From: an uncultured Allomuricauda sp.
Lineage (GTDB): Bacteria > Bacteroidota > Bacteroidia > Flavobacteriales > Flavobacteriaceae
Direction of reading: 5' to 3'
NCBI RefSeq assembly: GCF_947258355.1
Contig: NZ_CAMYIC010000063.1
Span: 62,001 to 126,000 of the forward strand
Length of the DNA stretch: 64,000 nucleotides
Shown: piece after piece, positions 18,073-26,747 of the stretch
Layout: every line of letters begins with the position of its first letter
How positions within the stretch are numbered: the stretch's first letter is position 1
Notes under the pieces: generated by a model
Database searches by the model: none
Told to the model about the DNA's origin: nothing
The model's input: the letters and a program-made list of their open reading frames with translations, nothing else
Program-made: the position numbers and the translations under genes

Positions 18073-18266
18073 AGTAATAAGTGAACTTCATTTTTTTATT
18101 TGTTCTCAGTAGGCCATTGTGCATTCAATTTGGTATTATCCATTCAAATAAGAAATCAAACCTATACGATTACTATTCTATAAAAAACACTACTTCTTTT
18201 AGAAGAAACATATATGGTTGGTTTTATTTTGAGGTGTTCAATTCCCCTATTCAACCTTTAAAAACA
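18073..18266. other. Intergenic, no gene seen
   Basis: AT-rich gap downstream of rnfB. I see no supported coding sequence or promoter here before the shared terminator. Confidence 0.5.
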
Positions 18267-18298
18267 AAGCCCTGTTAAATTAAAAATCAACAGGGCTT
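18267..18298. terminator. Bidirectional terminator between rnfB and the HmuY-like gene
   Basis: Perfect 10-bp stem AAGCCCTGTT / AACAGGGCTT with a 12-nt AT-rich loop. On the minus strand it is followed by TTTGTTTTTA, a strong T-tract; the plus strand has a weaker one (GGTCATTTT). It probably ends the convergent rnf and haem operons. Confidence 0.85.
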
Positions 18299-18359
18299 GG
18301 TCATTTTACCAAATTAAACCGCAGAGAAGTGAAAAATACATTCCACTGCGGGATATTTT

Positions 18360-18986
18360 TTACTGCTCAAAAGAAGTTTCTCCGTTGGGATTGAACACAT
18401 AATCGAATGTGTAGTACCTCCCGGTATCCGTACTTGGGTCGGGACTCGCAGGAGCATCTTCGTAATAACTCAAAATCTCCACTTTGGCATAATTCCCTTC
18501 TGAGGTTTTAAATACCAATACTTTTCCTGGTATGGGCGAAACTATGTTGGTTTGAAAATTATAATTGTACCAACCGTTGTCGCTTCCTGTTGGAATGGCA
18601 AAACTGCCATCTGCGTCTTGGGAAAAGGATAATCCTTCTGCGGTAGTTACACTGTCAAATGTACCTGATACAATGGTTGCACCCACATCCCCGGAACGTG
18701 CAGGTTCATCTGCGGTTCCGGTTTCGGCACCTCCATTTACAGCAATTGTGGTACCTCGAAATGCAATATCCCAATCCGTATCGCTAGTGGTCACAGCCCC
18801 TGTTTCAAAATCAAATTTGGTAAAATCCCCTCCTACAGGCTGCCCTTGTCCACCAGTTTGTGGTGCGTGCAAATTGCTCACTTGATCCACCTGGATTGGA
18901 TCGGGCTCTGGGGCTCCGTCATCATCTTTACTACATGAAAATAACGCCATACTAATCGCTGCTGCTAATACAATATTCTTGTTCAT
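18360..18986 (-). CDS. HmuY-like haem-binding lipoprotein
   Basis: 208 residues with a lipoprotein signal (lipobox LFSC, followed by SKDDD). The body matches the HmuY family pattern: FDFETGAVTTSDTDWDIAFR, TTIAVNGG and a C-terminal YYTFDYVFNPNGET. HmuY proteins capture haem at the surface and hand it to a TonB receptor. The gene lies 17 bp behind a TonB-dependent receptor gene, as in hmuRY systems. The family residues that coordinate haem vary, so haem specificity is inferred from the family and context. Confidence 0.85.
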   Translation of the reverse strand: MNKNIVLAAAISMALFSCSKDDDGAPEPDPIQVDQVSNLHAPQTGGQGQPVGGDFTKFDFETGAVTTSDTDWDIAFRGTTIAVNGGAETGTADEPARSGDVGATIVSGTFDSVTTAEGLSFSQDADGSFAIPTGSDNGWYNYNFQTNIVSPIPGKVLVFKTSEGNYAKVEILSYYEDAPASPDPSTDTGRYYTFDYVFNPNGETSFEQ

Positions 18987-19003
18987 TTTGGTTGTTTAAA
19001 AAA

Positions 19004-21118
19004 TTAAAAATTATAATTGAGTTTAATGTATCCTTGAATTCCTGGTAGGTTGGGGATATTCCCATCGGTGTAATCCAACAGGTTATTTGCACCGACTTGC
19101 AGATTAAAATCCCCATAAAAGGTTTTGCTAGCCGATATATTGGTTGTTACAAAACCATCCACAAAGCTCGTATCGTAGGTATCCACAAGTCCATTACCAT
19201 TGGTATCGAAGAGTGCATATTTACTTCGGTACAGTAACCGTAGATTTATATTGGCATGGGCAGATGGGATATCATAAAAAATCTTGAAGTTGGCATTGTG
19301 ACGGGAACGATTTACAAGTCCAAAATAATCGGACTGCTCAATTAGAACAGTTTGATTCGTCTCCGGATCACGAGCAAACACCTCTCCCCTATCTACTTGG
19401 CCTTGCTTTGTTTTATCGTAGGCGTATAATAGTTGATACCCTGCACTCAGACTAAGCGCATCATTGATTTTGTACACGGTATTTATTTCAAAACCAGTAG
19501 TGAAAATTTCATCAAAATTTACATAACTGAATACGTTTTGACCGTTTACCTTTCGAGCAATGATTCGAGTATCAATTAGGTTCTTAAAATCATTTCTGAA
19601 AAAATTCAATTCGCTGTTCCATTTACCTTCCTTGAAGGTTAAACCAAGGTTATAGCCTACAGAACTTTCGGCCTCCAAGGGATTGTTCAAATCGCTTTCA
19701 GAAACCACGATATCAGCGATTTGCCCTTGGGCTTCCAGTTGTTGTAATTTATTCAGAGCGACATTATAGCCCAAAACGGTATACCCTACCGCCGAATTGG
19801 TAAAATCAAAATACAATTGTCTAAAATCGGGAGCCTTAAATCCATAGCCAACTGATCCTTTCAGGGCAACGGCATTCGTTAATTTATATCGCATGGCAAG
19901 TTTTGGACTAAACTGATTGTCGTATTCGGAATGGTTGTCAAACCGAGCGCCTGCAATAACATTTAGCCTTTCCGTAGGATTAAAATCATATTGGGCATAC
20001 ACGTATTGCGAGTCAAAACTCACGGTCTCGTCAAAAAATGTCCGGTCAAGTTCATCAAACTGAAATCCTATCCCAGCGGTCAATGTTCCTCCATCGGCCT
20101 TCCCGGATGAACTGGTGCCAAAAACATAACTACCTCGTATTTCTGGACGAAAAAGGGTTTGGTCAAAATCGCTATCACTCAAGACATTGTCAGAAATGGG
20201 GTCGGCCAGCCGCTCATTGGCCCTATAATTGGTATAATAAAGTTCGTAATAGGTAGTAAGTTTGTCGTTCCATTTATGATCCAGCCTCGTATGGGCATTC
20301 CATTCTTTTTCCTTGCTATCACCTTCAAACTGCACCCCATCCACAAAAAGACCTGCATCCTGTACTTGATCATAGTATCGAGTTGATGCAAAAAGAGATA
20401 GCCCATCATTAAAATCGTAGTAGAAACGACCATTAATGGTATAATTTTCAAATGGATTGACGGTCTGACCTTCCACATCTGGATTAAGGTCGTAGCCTTC
20501 ACTGGAAAAACGGTTGGCGAATAGGCCATATCTAAATTTGCCCAGTCGTTGTTTCAAGTCAAGATTGATATCCTGCTGGCTAAAAGTTCCTATTCGGTAG
20601 GATATATTCCCAGTAAGGTCTTCTGTCTTGGGTTTTTCGGTAATAATGTTGATTACCCCTCCCAACGCTTCGGTACCGTACAAACTGCTCGATGGTCCTT
20701 TTACAACCTCTATCTGTTTGATATTACCAACCGTTAGCCTACTTAGATCAAAGTTTCCGGCATTTCTACCCAACAAGGGTACACCATCGATAAGAATCAA
20801 AATATAATCCGAAGCAATACCTTGGATTTGCACCCCTTCAAATCCACTTTCATCGGCCACGGTAATAATTCCGGTTTGCTCATTTAATATTTCATTCAAG
20901 CGGATGGTACCGGATTGTGCTATTCGTTTTTTTGATACCAATGTTACCGGTAAAGGCAGCGAAGAAAGTTGTCGCTCAGTGCGTGTAGCGGTTAGCACAA
21001 CCTCTTCCAATGATTGGATGTAAGTGGAATCCAGTAAAACTTGTTTTTCACTTTGGGCAAAGGAGATTCTTGAACAAAAGCTCAATAATATCAAGACAAG
21101 GATGGTTCGGAAATTCAT
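19004..21118 (-). CDS. TonB-dependent outer-membrane receptor (HmuR-like)
   Basis: 704 residues, signal peptide ending SRISFAQ. A TonB-box-like region (EEVVLTATRTERQLSSLP) precedes the plug (NEILNEQTGIITVADESG, VKGPSSSLYGTEALGGVINI). A 22-strand barrel with TonB-receptor features follows and ends in aromatic F (IKLNYNF), the outer-membrane assembly signal. It is the first gene of the operon with the HmuY-like lipoprotein and diverges from the DUF6607-ankyrin-reductase operon. A haem or haemoprotein substrate is inferred from the partner; no carboxypeptidase-like extension is present. Confidence 0.88.
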   Translation of the reverse strand: MNFRTILVLILLSFCSRISFAQSEKQVLLDSTYIQSLEEVVLTATRTERQLSSLPLPVTLVSKKRIAQSGTIRLNEILNEQTGIITVADESGFEGVQIQGIASDYILILIDGVPLLGRNAGNFDLSRLTVGNIKQIEVVKGPSSSLYGTEALGGVINIITEKPKTEDLTGNISYRIGTFSQQDINLDLKQRLGKFRYGLFANRFSSEGYDLNPDVEGQTVNPFENYTINGRFYYDFNDGLSLFASTRYYDQVQDAGLFVDGVQFEGDSKEKEWNAHTRLDHKWNDKLTTYYELYYTNYRANERLADPISDNVLSDSDFDQTLFRPEIRGSYVFGTSSSGKADGGTLTAGIGFQFDELDRTFFDETVSFDSQYVYAQYDFNPTERLNVIAGARFDNHSEYDNQFSPKLAMRYKLTNAVALKGSVGYGFKAPDFRQLYFDFTNSAVGYTVLGYNVALNKLQQLEAQGQIADIVVSESDLNNPLEAESSVGYNLGLTFKEGKWNSELNFFRNDFKNLIDTRIIARKVNGQNVFSYVNFDEIFTTGFEINTVYKINDALSLSAGYQLLYAYDKTKQGQVDRGEVFARDPETNQTVLIEQSDYFGLVNRSRHNANFKIFYDIPSAHANINLRLLYRSKYALFDTNGNGLVDTYDTSFVDGFVTTNISASKTFYGDFNLQVGANNLLDYTDGNIPNLPGIQGYIKLNYNF

Positions 21119-21150
21119 TGATTTTATTTAGAACAATTCTTAATTGTGAG

Positions 21151-21191
21151 CAAATATATAGATTATTCTTATTTAGATTAATTATAATTAA
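21151..21191. promoter_or_regulatory. Divergent promoter region of the haem operons
   Basis: The 114-bp gap between the two haem operons is very AT-rich. On the minus strand TATATTTG (21151-21158) fits the Bacteroidota TAnnTTTG -7 box for the receptor gene. A 14-bp perfect palindrome, TTAATTATAATTAA, lies at 21178-21191, where an iron-responsive repressor such as Fur could bind both promoters. The operator role is inference. Confidence 0.45.
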
Positions 21192-21232
21192 TTATTTTTG
21201 ACTCCGAATTTTAAAAATGTAAACCATACCTG

Positions 21233-22141
21233 ATGAAAACATTCAGCTACTCTTTTTTGGCGCTATTGATCGCAACCAGCGCCATATCCCAAACAAACAA
21301 AAAACAACAAGATCGTGAAGCGATAAAAAGTATGTGCGGTTGTTACGAGGTCACTTTCAATTTTGCAGAGACCTTCAATTACAGTAACGATTCGCTATAC
21401 AAACCATCCAAAACCAAAGTCGACAAAGGATTGGAATGGGCACAATTGGTGACCGATGAGGATGATAAAATTTCAATTCAACATCTATTACAAGTTGGAA
21501 ATCCCAGCGACCCTTATATTGTGAAACACTGGCGTCAAGATTGGTTGTACGAGAACACCGACCTGTACACTTATAATACAAACAATGAATGGACCTACGA
21601 GCAACTAAAACCATCGGAAGTTAAAGGACAGTGGACGCAAAAAGTCTATCAAGTGGATGATAGTCCACGTTACGAAGGTTCGGCAACCTGGGTTCACGTG
21701 GATGGAAAAAGCTATTGGGAAAATACCGCACCTGCTCCTCTACCCCGACGTGAATACACTACTCGAAGCGATTATAATCTGACCATGCGCGGTAACCGCC
21801 ATGAGATTACAGAATATGGATGGTTGCACGACCAAGACAATGCCAAAATTGTTCGTGAGAACGGTAAGGAAGATATAATTCTAGCCAACGAAAAAGGATA
21901 TAACACTTATGTGAAAGTAGACGATAGCCGATGCGCTGGTGCGGCAAAATGGTGGGAGGAAAATAAAGAAAAATGGGCTGTGGTCCGTTCCAAGTGGGAT
22001 GAGGTTTATGGCCGCAACCAAGACCTTCAACTAAAAAACAAAGTGGATAACAAAGTGCTATTTAAATATCTACTTGATGAAGAAGCCTACAACGAAAAAG
22101 GTGAAATTAATGATATCATCGAAGCATTTGTAAAAAAATAA
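21233..22141 (+). CDS. DUF6607-like secreted protein of the haem operon
   Basis: 302 residues with a signal peptide (to about SAISQ). The mature part is rich in aromatic residues and charged pairs: IKSMCGCYEVTFNFAETF near the N-terminus, YIVKHWRQDWLYENTDLYTY, and repeated WTYEQL/WTQKVYQV/WVHVDGK segments that suggest a beta-barrel or lipocalin-like fold. I recognise it as close to DUF6607, found in Bacteroidota beside TonB haem receptors; function is not established. It starts the operon diverging from the receptor gene, and the ankyrin gene follows 4 bp after its stop. Confidence 0.75.
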   Translation: MKTFSYSFLALLIATSAISQTNKKQQDREAIKSMCGCYEVTFNFAETFNYSNDSLYKPSKTKVDKGLEWAQLVTDEDDKISIQHLLQVGNPSDPYIVKHWRQDWLYENTDLYTYNTNNEWTYEQLKPSEVKGQWTQKVYQVDDSPRYEGSATWVHVDGKSYWENTAPAPLPRREYTTRSDYNLTMRGNRHEITEYGWLHDQDNAKIVRENGKEDIILANEKGYNTYVKVDDSRCAGAAKWWEENKEKWAVVRSKWDEVYGRNQDLQLKNKVDNKVLFKYLLDEEAYNEKGEINDIIEAFVKK

Positions 22142-22145
22142 TACT

Positions 22146-23645
22146 ATGAATTTGTTAAAGAACTCACTTCTACTTTTTCTGTTTTTGTCAGGCTATTCCA
22201 TGGTCGCTCAAAACGACAATGTTTTTATTGGGCGTTCTTTCTGGAAAAGCAATCCGGACATAGCGGCTGTTAAAGAAAAAATTAACGAGGGTAACGATCC
22301 TAAAGCCCTAAACGCCAACGCTTTTGATGCTGTGGTTTATGCCCTTTTGGAAAAAGCCGACGACGATGTTATTAAATATCTGCTCTCTTTGGAAGGGAAT
22401 TCAGTGGATAAAAAAACGCACGATAGCCGTATCTATTTACACTGGGCTGCCTATGCAGGCAAAATTGAAATTGTAAACCATTTGTTGGAAACCGGTTCCT
22501 CGGTTACCGATCTTGATAGTCATGGTTACACACCTCTCGCTTTTGCTGCCAATGCCGGTCAAAAAAATCCGAAACTCTACACTGCTTTTGAAAAACATGG
22601 TGTGGAACTGACTGAAGAAAAAAGTGATCACGGGGCCAATTTACTTTTATTGGCGGCACCATCATTGAACAATATGGAGGAATTAAACTTTTTTCTGGAA
22701 AAAGGCTTAGCATTGGATAGCAAAGACGATTCTGGGAACGGTATTTTTAATTATGCCGTAAAAAAAGGAAATATCGATTTTCTTGATTTGCTCATTGAAA
22801 AAGGTGTAGACTATAAGACCATCAATAAGGAAGGGGCCAATGCTTTTCTTTTTGCAGCACAGGGCGGACGTGGATTCAGTAATCCCTTGTCGGTCTATGA
22901 ATACTTGAAAAACCTTGGACTTGACCCAAACATGGTGACCCAAGATGGTTATACCCCTCTGCATCGTTTGGCCTATAACAACACCGACAAGGATATCTTT
23001 GAGTTATTTCTTTCTGCTGGTGCCGATGCAAACCAAAAGGATGCTGATGGCAATACCCCATTTCTTAATGCAGCTTCACGGAACAATTTGGAGATGGTTA
23101 AACTACTGTCCGAAGGTGTAACCGATTTCAATACCACAAATAGCAAGGGACAGACAGCTTTAATGCTTGCAGCTCAATACAATACACCCGAAGTGGTGGA
23201 TTTTCTACTTACAAAAGGAGCCGATGCCCTTGCAACCGACAATGCTGGGAATTCCATGGCCTATTACTGGGCAAATTCCTTTAATGAACGGGAAACGGAA
23301 GCATTTGACCAAAAAAGAGCACTTCTAGAGAAAAAAGGTGTGGCCTTCAATACAGTACAAGCCAATGGCAATACCTTATATCATTTGGCTGCAAAGAATA
23401 ATGATTTATCCCTCGCTAAACGATTGGATGCATTTGGAATTGACCTAAATGCCAAAAACAATGAAGGGCTTACCGCATTACATTTGGCCGCAATGAAAGC
23501 AGAAGATGAGGAATTGATGAAATATTTGATTTCCAAAGGAGCCGATGTAACAATCAAAACAGAATTTGAAGAAACTGTTCACGATCTGGCCAGTGAAAAT
23601 GAACTCTTACAAAAACAAAACACAAGACTAAACTTTTTAAAGTAA
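22146..23645 (+). CDS. Secreted ankyrin-repeat protein
   Basis: 499 residues, signal peptide ending YSMVAQ, then about ten to twelve ankyrin repeats (for example HDSRIYLHWAAYAGKIEIV, DGYTPLHRLAYNN, GQTALMLAAQYNTPEVVDFL, GLTALHLAAMKAEDEELMKY) filling most of the protein. Ankyrin repeats bind partner proteins; export to the periplasm is indicated by the signal. Its position between DUF6607-like and DUF2271-like genes, with 1-4 bp gaps, implies a role in the haem/iron system. A scaffold or chaperone for the haem reductase is only a guess. Confidence 0.88.
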   Translation: MNLLKNSLLLFLFLSGYSMVAQNDNVFIGRSFWKSNPDIAAVKEKINEGNDPKALNANAFDAVVYALLEKADDDVIKYLLSLEGNSVDKKTHDSRIYLHWAAYAGKIEIVNHLLETGSSVTDLDSHGYTPLAFAANAGQKNPKLYTAFEKHGVELTEEKSDHGANLLLLAAPSLNNMEELNFFLEKGLALDSKDDSGNGIFNYAVKKGNIDFLDLLIEKGVDYKTINKEGANAFLFAAQGGRGFSNPLSVYEYLKNLGLDPNMVTQDGYTPLHRLAYNNTDKDIFELFLSAGADANQKDADGNTPFLNAASRNNLEMVKLLSEGVTDFNTTNSKGQTALMLAAQYNTPEVVDFLLTKGADALATDNAGNSMAYYWANSFNERETEAFDQKRALLEKKGVAFNTVQANGNTLYHLAAKNNDLSLAKRLDAFGIDLNAKNNEGLTALHLAAMKAEDEELMKYLISKGADVTIKTEFEETVHDLASENELLQKQNTRLNFLK

Positions 23646-23646
23646 G

Positions 23647-24132
23647 ATGAAAAAATCATTGAAAATCTTTCCTCTGCTATTACTAGTAGGCTCATTGTTT
23701 ACAGCCTTTGCACCTAATCAGACCAAAACAGTAAAATGCCTAATCCAAATGACCAATTATTCTGGTGAGGGAGCTTATGTAGTGGTCTCCCTCTTAAAGC
23801 CTGACGGTGAGTACGAGGAGACACTTTATGTACAGGGCAAGGATAGTGAGTGGTACAGTGAAATACCGGAGTGGTGGCAATTTTATGGCAAATACCGTCC
23901 CAATATCGACGGGATTTCCGGTGAAACCATAAGTGGTGGGGAACGTACCGTTACCGTTTTACAAATACCCGAAGACAAGATAGATAAAGGATATAGTATT
24001 CGTTTTGAGACTTCCGTTGAAGATCAGGAGTATTATATGGATGACATTCAATTCGAGCTCACTTCGGAAAACCTGAAAAGCAAAAAAGAAGGAAAAGGAT
24101 TTATTCGTTACGTTCGAATGCTGGCCCAATAA
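23647..24132 (+). CDS. DUF2271-like periplasmic protein
   Basis: 161 residues with an N-terminal signal. The mature part is an Ig-like beta domain of the DUF2271 type: CLIQMTNYSGEGAYVVVSLL, ETLYVQGKDSEWYSEIPEWW, and the central DGISGETISGGERTVTVLQI. Proteins of this kind are commonly encoded beside PepSY-domain membrane reductases, exactly as here (next gene begins 10 bp downstream). The biochemical role is unknown; a periplasmic partner for the reductase is inferred from context. Confidence 0.75.
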   Translation: MKKSLKIFPLLLLVGSLFTAFAPNQTKTVKCLIQMTNYSGEGAYVVVSLLKPDGEYEETLYVQGKDSEWYSEIPEWWQFYGKYRPNIDGISGETISGGERTVTVLQIPEDKIDKGYSIRFETSVEDQEYYMDDIQFELTSENLKSKKEGKGFIRYVRMLAQ

Positions 24133-24141
24133 AACCTGTCT

Positions 24142-26346
24142 ATGACCATTTCCATTTGGCGATACTGCCATTTTTTACTGGCTCTGGTTTCATCCCTATT
24201 CCTTTTGATAGTGTCCGTTACCGGTATCATTTTAGCGGTCGAACCTATCCAGCATCAGGCAAAAGGTTACGCTATTGAGGATTTGGACCAGGTATCGTTG
24301 GCAACCACCATCAGCGGCCTAAAACAAAATTATGATGAAGTATTCTCAGTTGAATTGGAATCATCCCATTTTGTAAAGGCCTCGGTTTTGACAATGGATT
24401 TGGAAACGCTCGATATCTACATTGATCCAAGAACGGGCGAACAACTAGGTGTAGTCCAAGACCGCCCTGAAATTTATAGTTTTGCCACCAATTTGCACCG
24501 CTCACTGTTCCTAAAGAGCATTGGGCGGTTTTTTGTGGGTTTGATTTCATTTTTGCTCCTAATGATTACCCTTACCGGGTTGATGCTTCTCGCAAAGCGA
24601 CAAGGAGGCATAAAACGATTGTTTTCCAAGGTACAGAAGGATTATTCGGAACTTCGCTATCATGTAATATTAAGTCGGTGGTTCTTTATTCCCATTATCG
24701 TTCTTTCGGTTACCGGCGTATATCTTTCTGCTGAAAAATTCAACCTACTACCCGATACATCCACTGCCAATTGGGAAGAGAAACAAATCGATTCCCCAAC
24801 CAAATACAACAGTGTTGTGGAAATTCCCCTGTTCCAAAACACAAGACTTGATAATGTCCGAAAAATTGAGTTTCCATTTTCCGATGATCCGGAGGAGTTC
24901 TATCAAATTGCATTAAAAAATAAAGAAATCAAGGTCAACCAAGAAACTGGTGAAATAGTTGCCAGTGCTTCATATCCGTTTATCGCCCTTGCTTCAAGGT
25001 TTAGTTTTAAAACGCATACGGGCGAAGGCAATGTTTTGTGGTCCCTTGTTTTACTTTTGGCAAGTGCCTCCATTTTGTTTTTTATTTATTCTGGATTTGT
25101 AATTTCGCTAAAACGAATAAATCGAGGCAAAAGAGATAGTGCTTTATCTCAAATGCCGGACAAAAATGAGTGCGAAATCATTATTATGATTGGTTCGGAA
25201 ACCGGGACCACCTACGATTTTGGAATGCGATTGTTCCAGGCTTTGAGTTCGGTCAATAAAAAGGTTTTCCTTACCGAATTGAACCAATACACCACCTACC
25301 CAAAAGCAGAGCACATCATTATTTTGACTTCTACTTATGGAGAGGGCGATTCACCCACAAATGCGAGAAAATTTATTGATCGTTTAAAATCGGTAGAGCA
25401 ACCGAACAACCTAAAATATGCGGTGGTCGGTTTTGGTTCGTTGGAGTACCCTGATTATTGTAAATATGCCATAGCGGTTGATGAAGAACTGAAAAATCCA
25501 GAAAACTTTACTCCTCTACTGCAACTTGAAAAAATCAACAATGCAGATTTCACGGCTTTTAAGGAGTGGGCACTGGAATGGAGTCAGCGTACAAAAATTG
25601 AATTCTCTTTACAACCACCATCAAAAAAACAACAAAAGAAAAAGCTACTTGCTCTTGATGTTATCCATCGTTCTGAGCTAAATATAGATGATACGTTTTT
25701 ACTTAGGCTAAGACCTAAAAAAAGAACAGATTTCACTTCTGGAGATTTACTTTCCATCTATCCTGAAGGTTCTGATGTAGCACGGCAATACTCCATCGCC
25801 AAAATTGGGAAGGAAATTGTTTTGAGCATCAAAAAACATGAATTCGGTCGCTGCTCCACCTTTCTTTCCAAATTGAAAAAAGGAGATACACTACAGGCCA
25901 GCATAGATAAAAATCCTCACTTTCATTTTCCTAAAAAGGCAAACTCTGCCATACTTGTTGCTAACGGAACTGGGATTGCGCCATTCTTGGGGATGATGCA
26001 CCAATACAAAGGTGCCAACATAAATCTACTCTGGGGGTGTCGTAACAGGACATCCACACAATTGTATACTAGTTTTTTAGAAAATCAGAACGAAAACAAT
26101 CCGAATAGTAACCATCACTTCGCTTTTTCGAGAGAAGAGAAGAAAATGTATGTACAGGATACGCTTTACCTCCAAAAGGAAATTGTCCGCAATACTGTCC
26201 AAGAAGGGGGCTGTATTATGATTTGCGGCTCGCTTTCAATGCAAAGACAAGTACTTGACACTTTGGAGTTGATACTTGAAGAGTTCTCTGATTTGAATCT
26301 TGATTACCTTAAACAAAAAGGACAGCTGAAAATGGATTGTTATTGA
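24142..26346 (+). CDS. PepSY-TM / flavodoxin / FNR fusion reductase
   Basis: 734 residues in three parts. Residues 1-330 are a PepSY-associated membrane unit with four spans and two periplasmic PepSY-like loops (first span FLLALVSSLFLLIVSVTGII). Residues about 345-490 form a flavodoxin domain (MIGSETGTTYDFGMRLFQAL, STYGEGDSPTNARKFI, VVGFGSLEYPDYC). Residues about 505-734 form a CysJ/FNR-type reductase (RQYSIAKIG for FAD, VANGTGIAPFLGMM for NAD(P), ending KMDCY). It should carry NADPH electrons through FAD and FMN to the membrane part, for example to reduce ferric iron or haem iron in the periplasm. It ends the haem operon. Confidence 0.88.
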   Translation: MTISIWRYCHFLLALVSSLFLLIVSVTGIILAVEPIQHQAKGYAIEDLDQVSLATTISGLKQNYDEVFSVELESSHFVKASVLTMDLETLDIYIDPRTGEQLGVVQDRPEIYSFATNLHRSLFLKSIGRFFVGLISFLLLMITLTGLMLLAKRQGGIKRLFSKVQKDYSELRYHVILSRWFFIPIIVLSVTGVYLSAEKFNLLPDTSTANWEEKQIDSPTKYNSVVEIPLFQNTRLDNVRKIEFPFSDDPEEFYQIALKNKEIKVNQETGEIVASASYPFIALASRFSFKTHTGEGNVLWSLVLLLASASILFFIYSGFVISLKRINRGKRDSALSQMPDKNECEIIIMIGSETGTTYDFGMRLFQALSSVNKKVFLTELNQYTTYPKAEHIIILTSTYGEGDSPTNARKFIDRLKSVEQPNNLKYAVVGFGSLEYPDYCKYAIAVDEELKNPENFTPLLQLEKINNADFTAFKEWALEWSQRTKIEFSLQPPSKKQQKKKLLALDVIHRSELNIDDTFLLRLRPKKRTDFTSGDLLSIYPEGSDVARQYSIAKIGKEIVLSIKKHEFGRCSTFLSKLKKGDTLQASIDKNPHFHFPKKANSAILVANGTGIAPFLGMMHQYKGANINLLWGCRNRTSTQLYTSFLENQNENNPNSNHHFAFSREEKKMYVQDTLYLQKEIVRNTVQEGGCIMICGSLSMQRQVLDTLELILEEFSDLNLDYLKQKGQLKMDCY

Positions 26347-26350
26347 AAGG

Positions 26351-26663
26351 ATGAAACAATTCTTCTTATCTCCTTACCATATAAAACTAGGGCGAGTTTT
26401 GGGCATGGCCTTGAGAAAAGACAATTGTTGACCCCTGGTGAAAAAACAAAACTTCCATTTGTCATTGTGCGGATGACCAGTAAAAAGATAAGCAAGGGCA
26501 GTCATTTGGTTGTTGTCATCAACGGAAACAAAGAACCCTTTACGGAAATAAACTATGGAATTGGAAAAATAGTAGCGAAGAAACTATCCAAGATGCGAAG
26601 AAGCCTTTAATCATTAAATGTTATGAGGATGGATATATTAAAATTCCGGTGATGGCTAATTAA
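26351..26663 (+). pseudogene. C-terminal remnant of a CocE/NonD-type hydrolase
   Basis: Three reading frames in succession give the tail of the X-Pro-dipeptidyl-peptidase-like hydrolase family. The first is KQFFLSPYHI. The second is EKRQLLTPGEKTKLPF with MTSKKISKGSHLVVVINGNK and INYGIGK. The third is SSEETIQDAKKPLIIK and YIKIPVMAN, then a stop at 26661. At least two frameshifts separate them; the second is a missing base in an A-run near 26570-26575. The catalytic alpha/beta-hydrolase domain is absent, so this is a decayed 3' fragment, inserted right after the reductase gene. No product is expected. Confidence 0.7.
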
Positions 26664-26713
26664 CAAAAACATCACTTAACTTTAGACCAAATCCAGTGTA
26701 CTATTAGCTGCAG

Positions 26714-26732
26714 ATTTACAGTTTTTGTAAAT
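26714..26732. promoter_or_regulatory. 19-bp inverted repeat upstream of the TolB-TPR-AraC gene
   Basis: Arms ATTTACA and TGTAAAT around a 5-nt centre, ending 15 bp before the ATG at 26748. The position suits autoregulation by the encoded AraC-type protein. There is no further support. Confidence 0.35.
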
Positions 26733-26747
26733 TCAAAATAATAACCA

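Noticed and set aside
26425..26610. A stand-alone 61-codon gene
   Set aside because: It is the middle frame of the decayed CocE/NonD-type tail.
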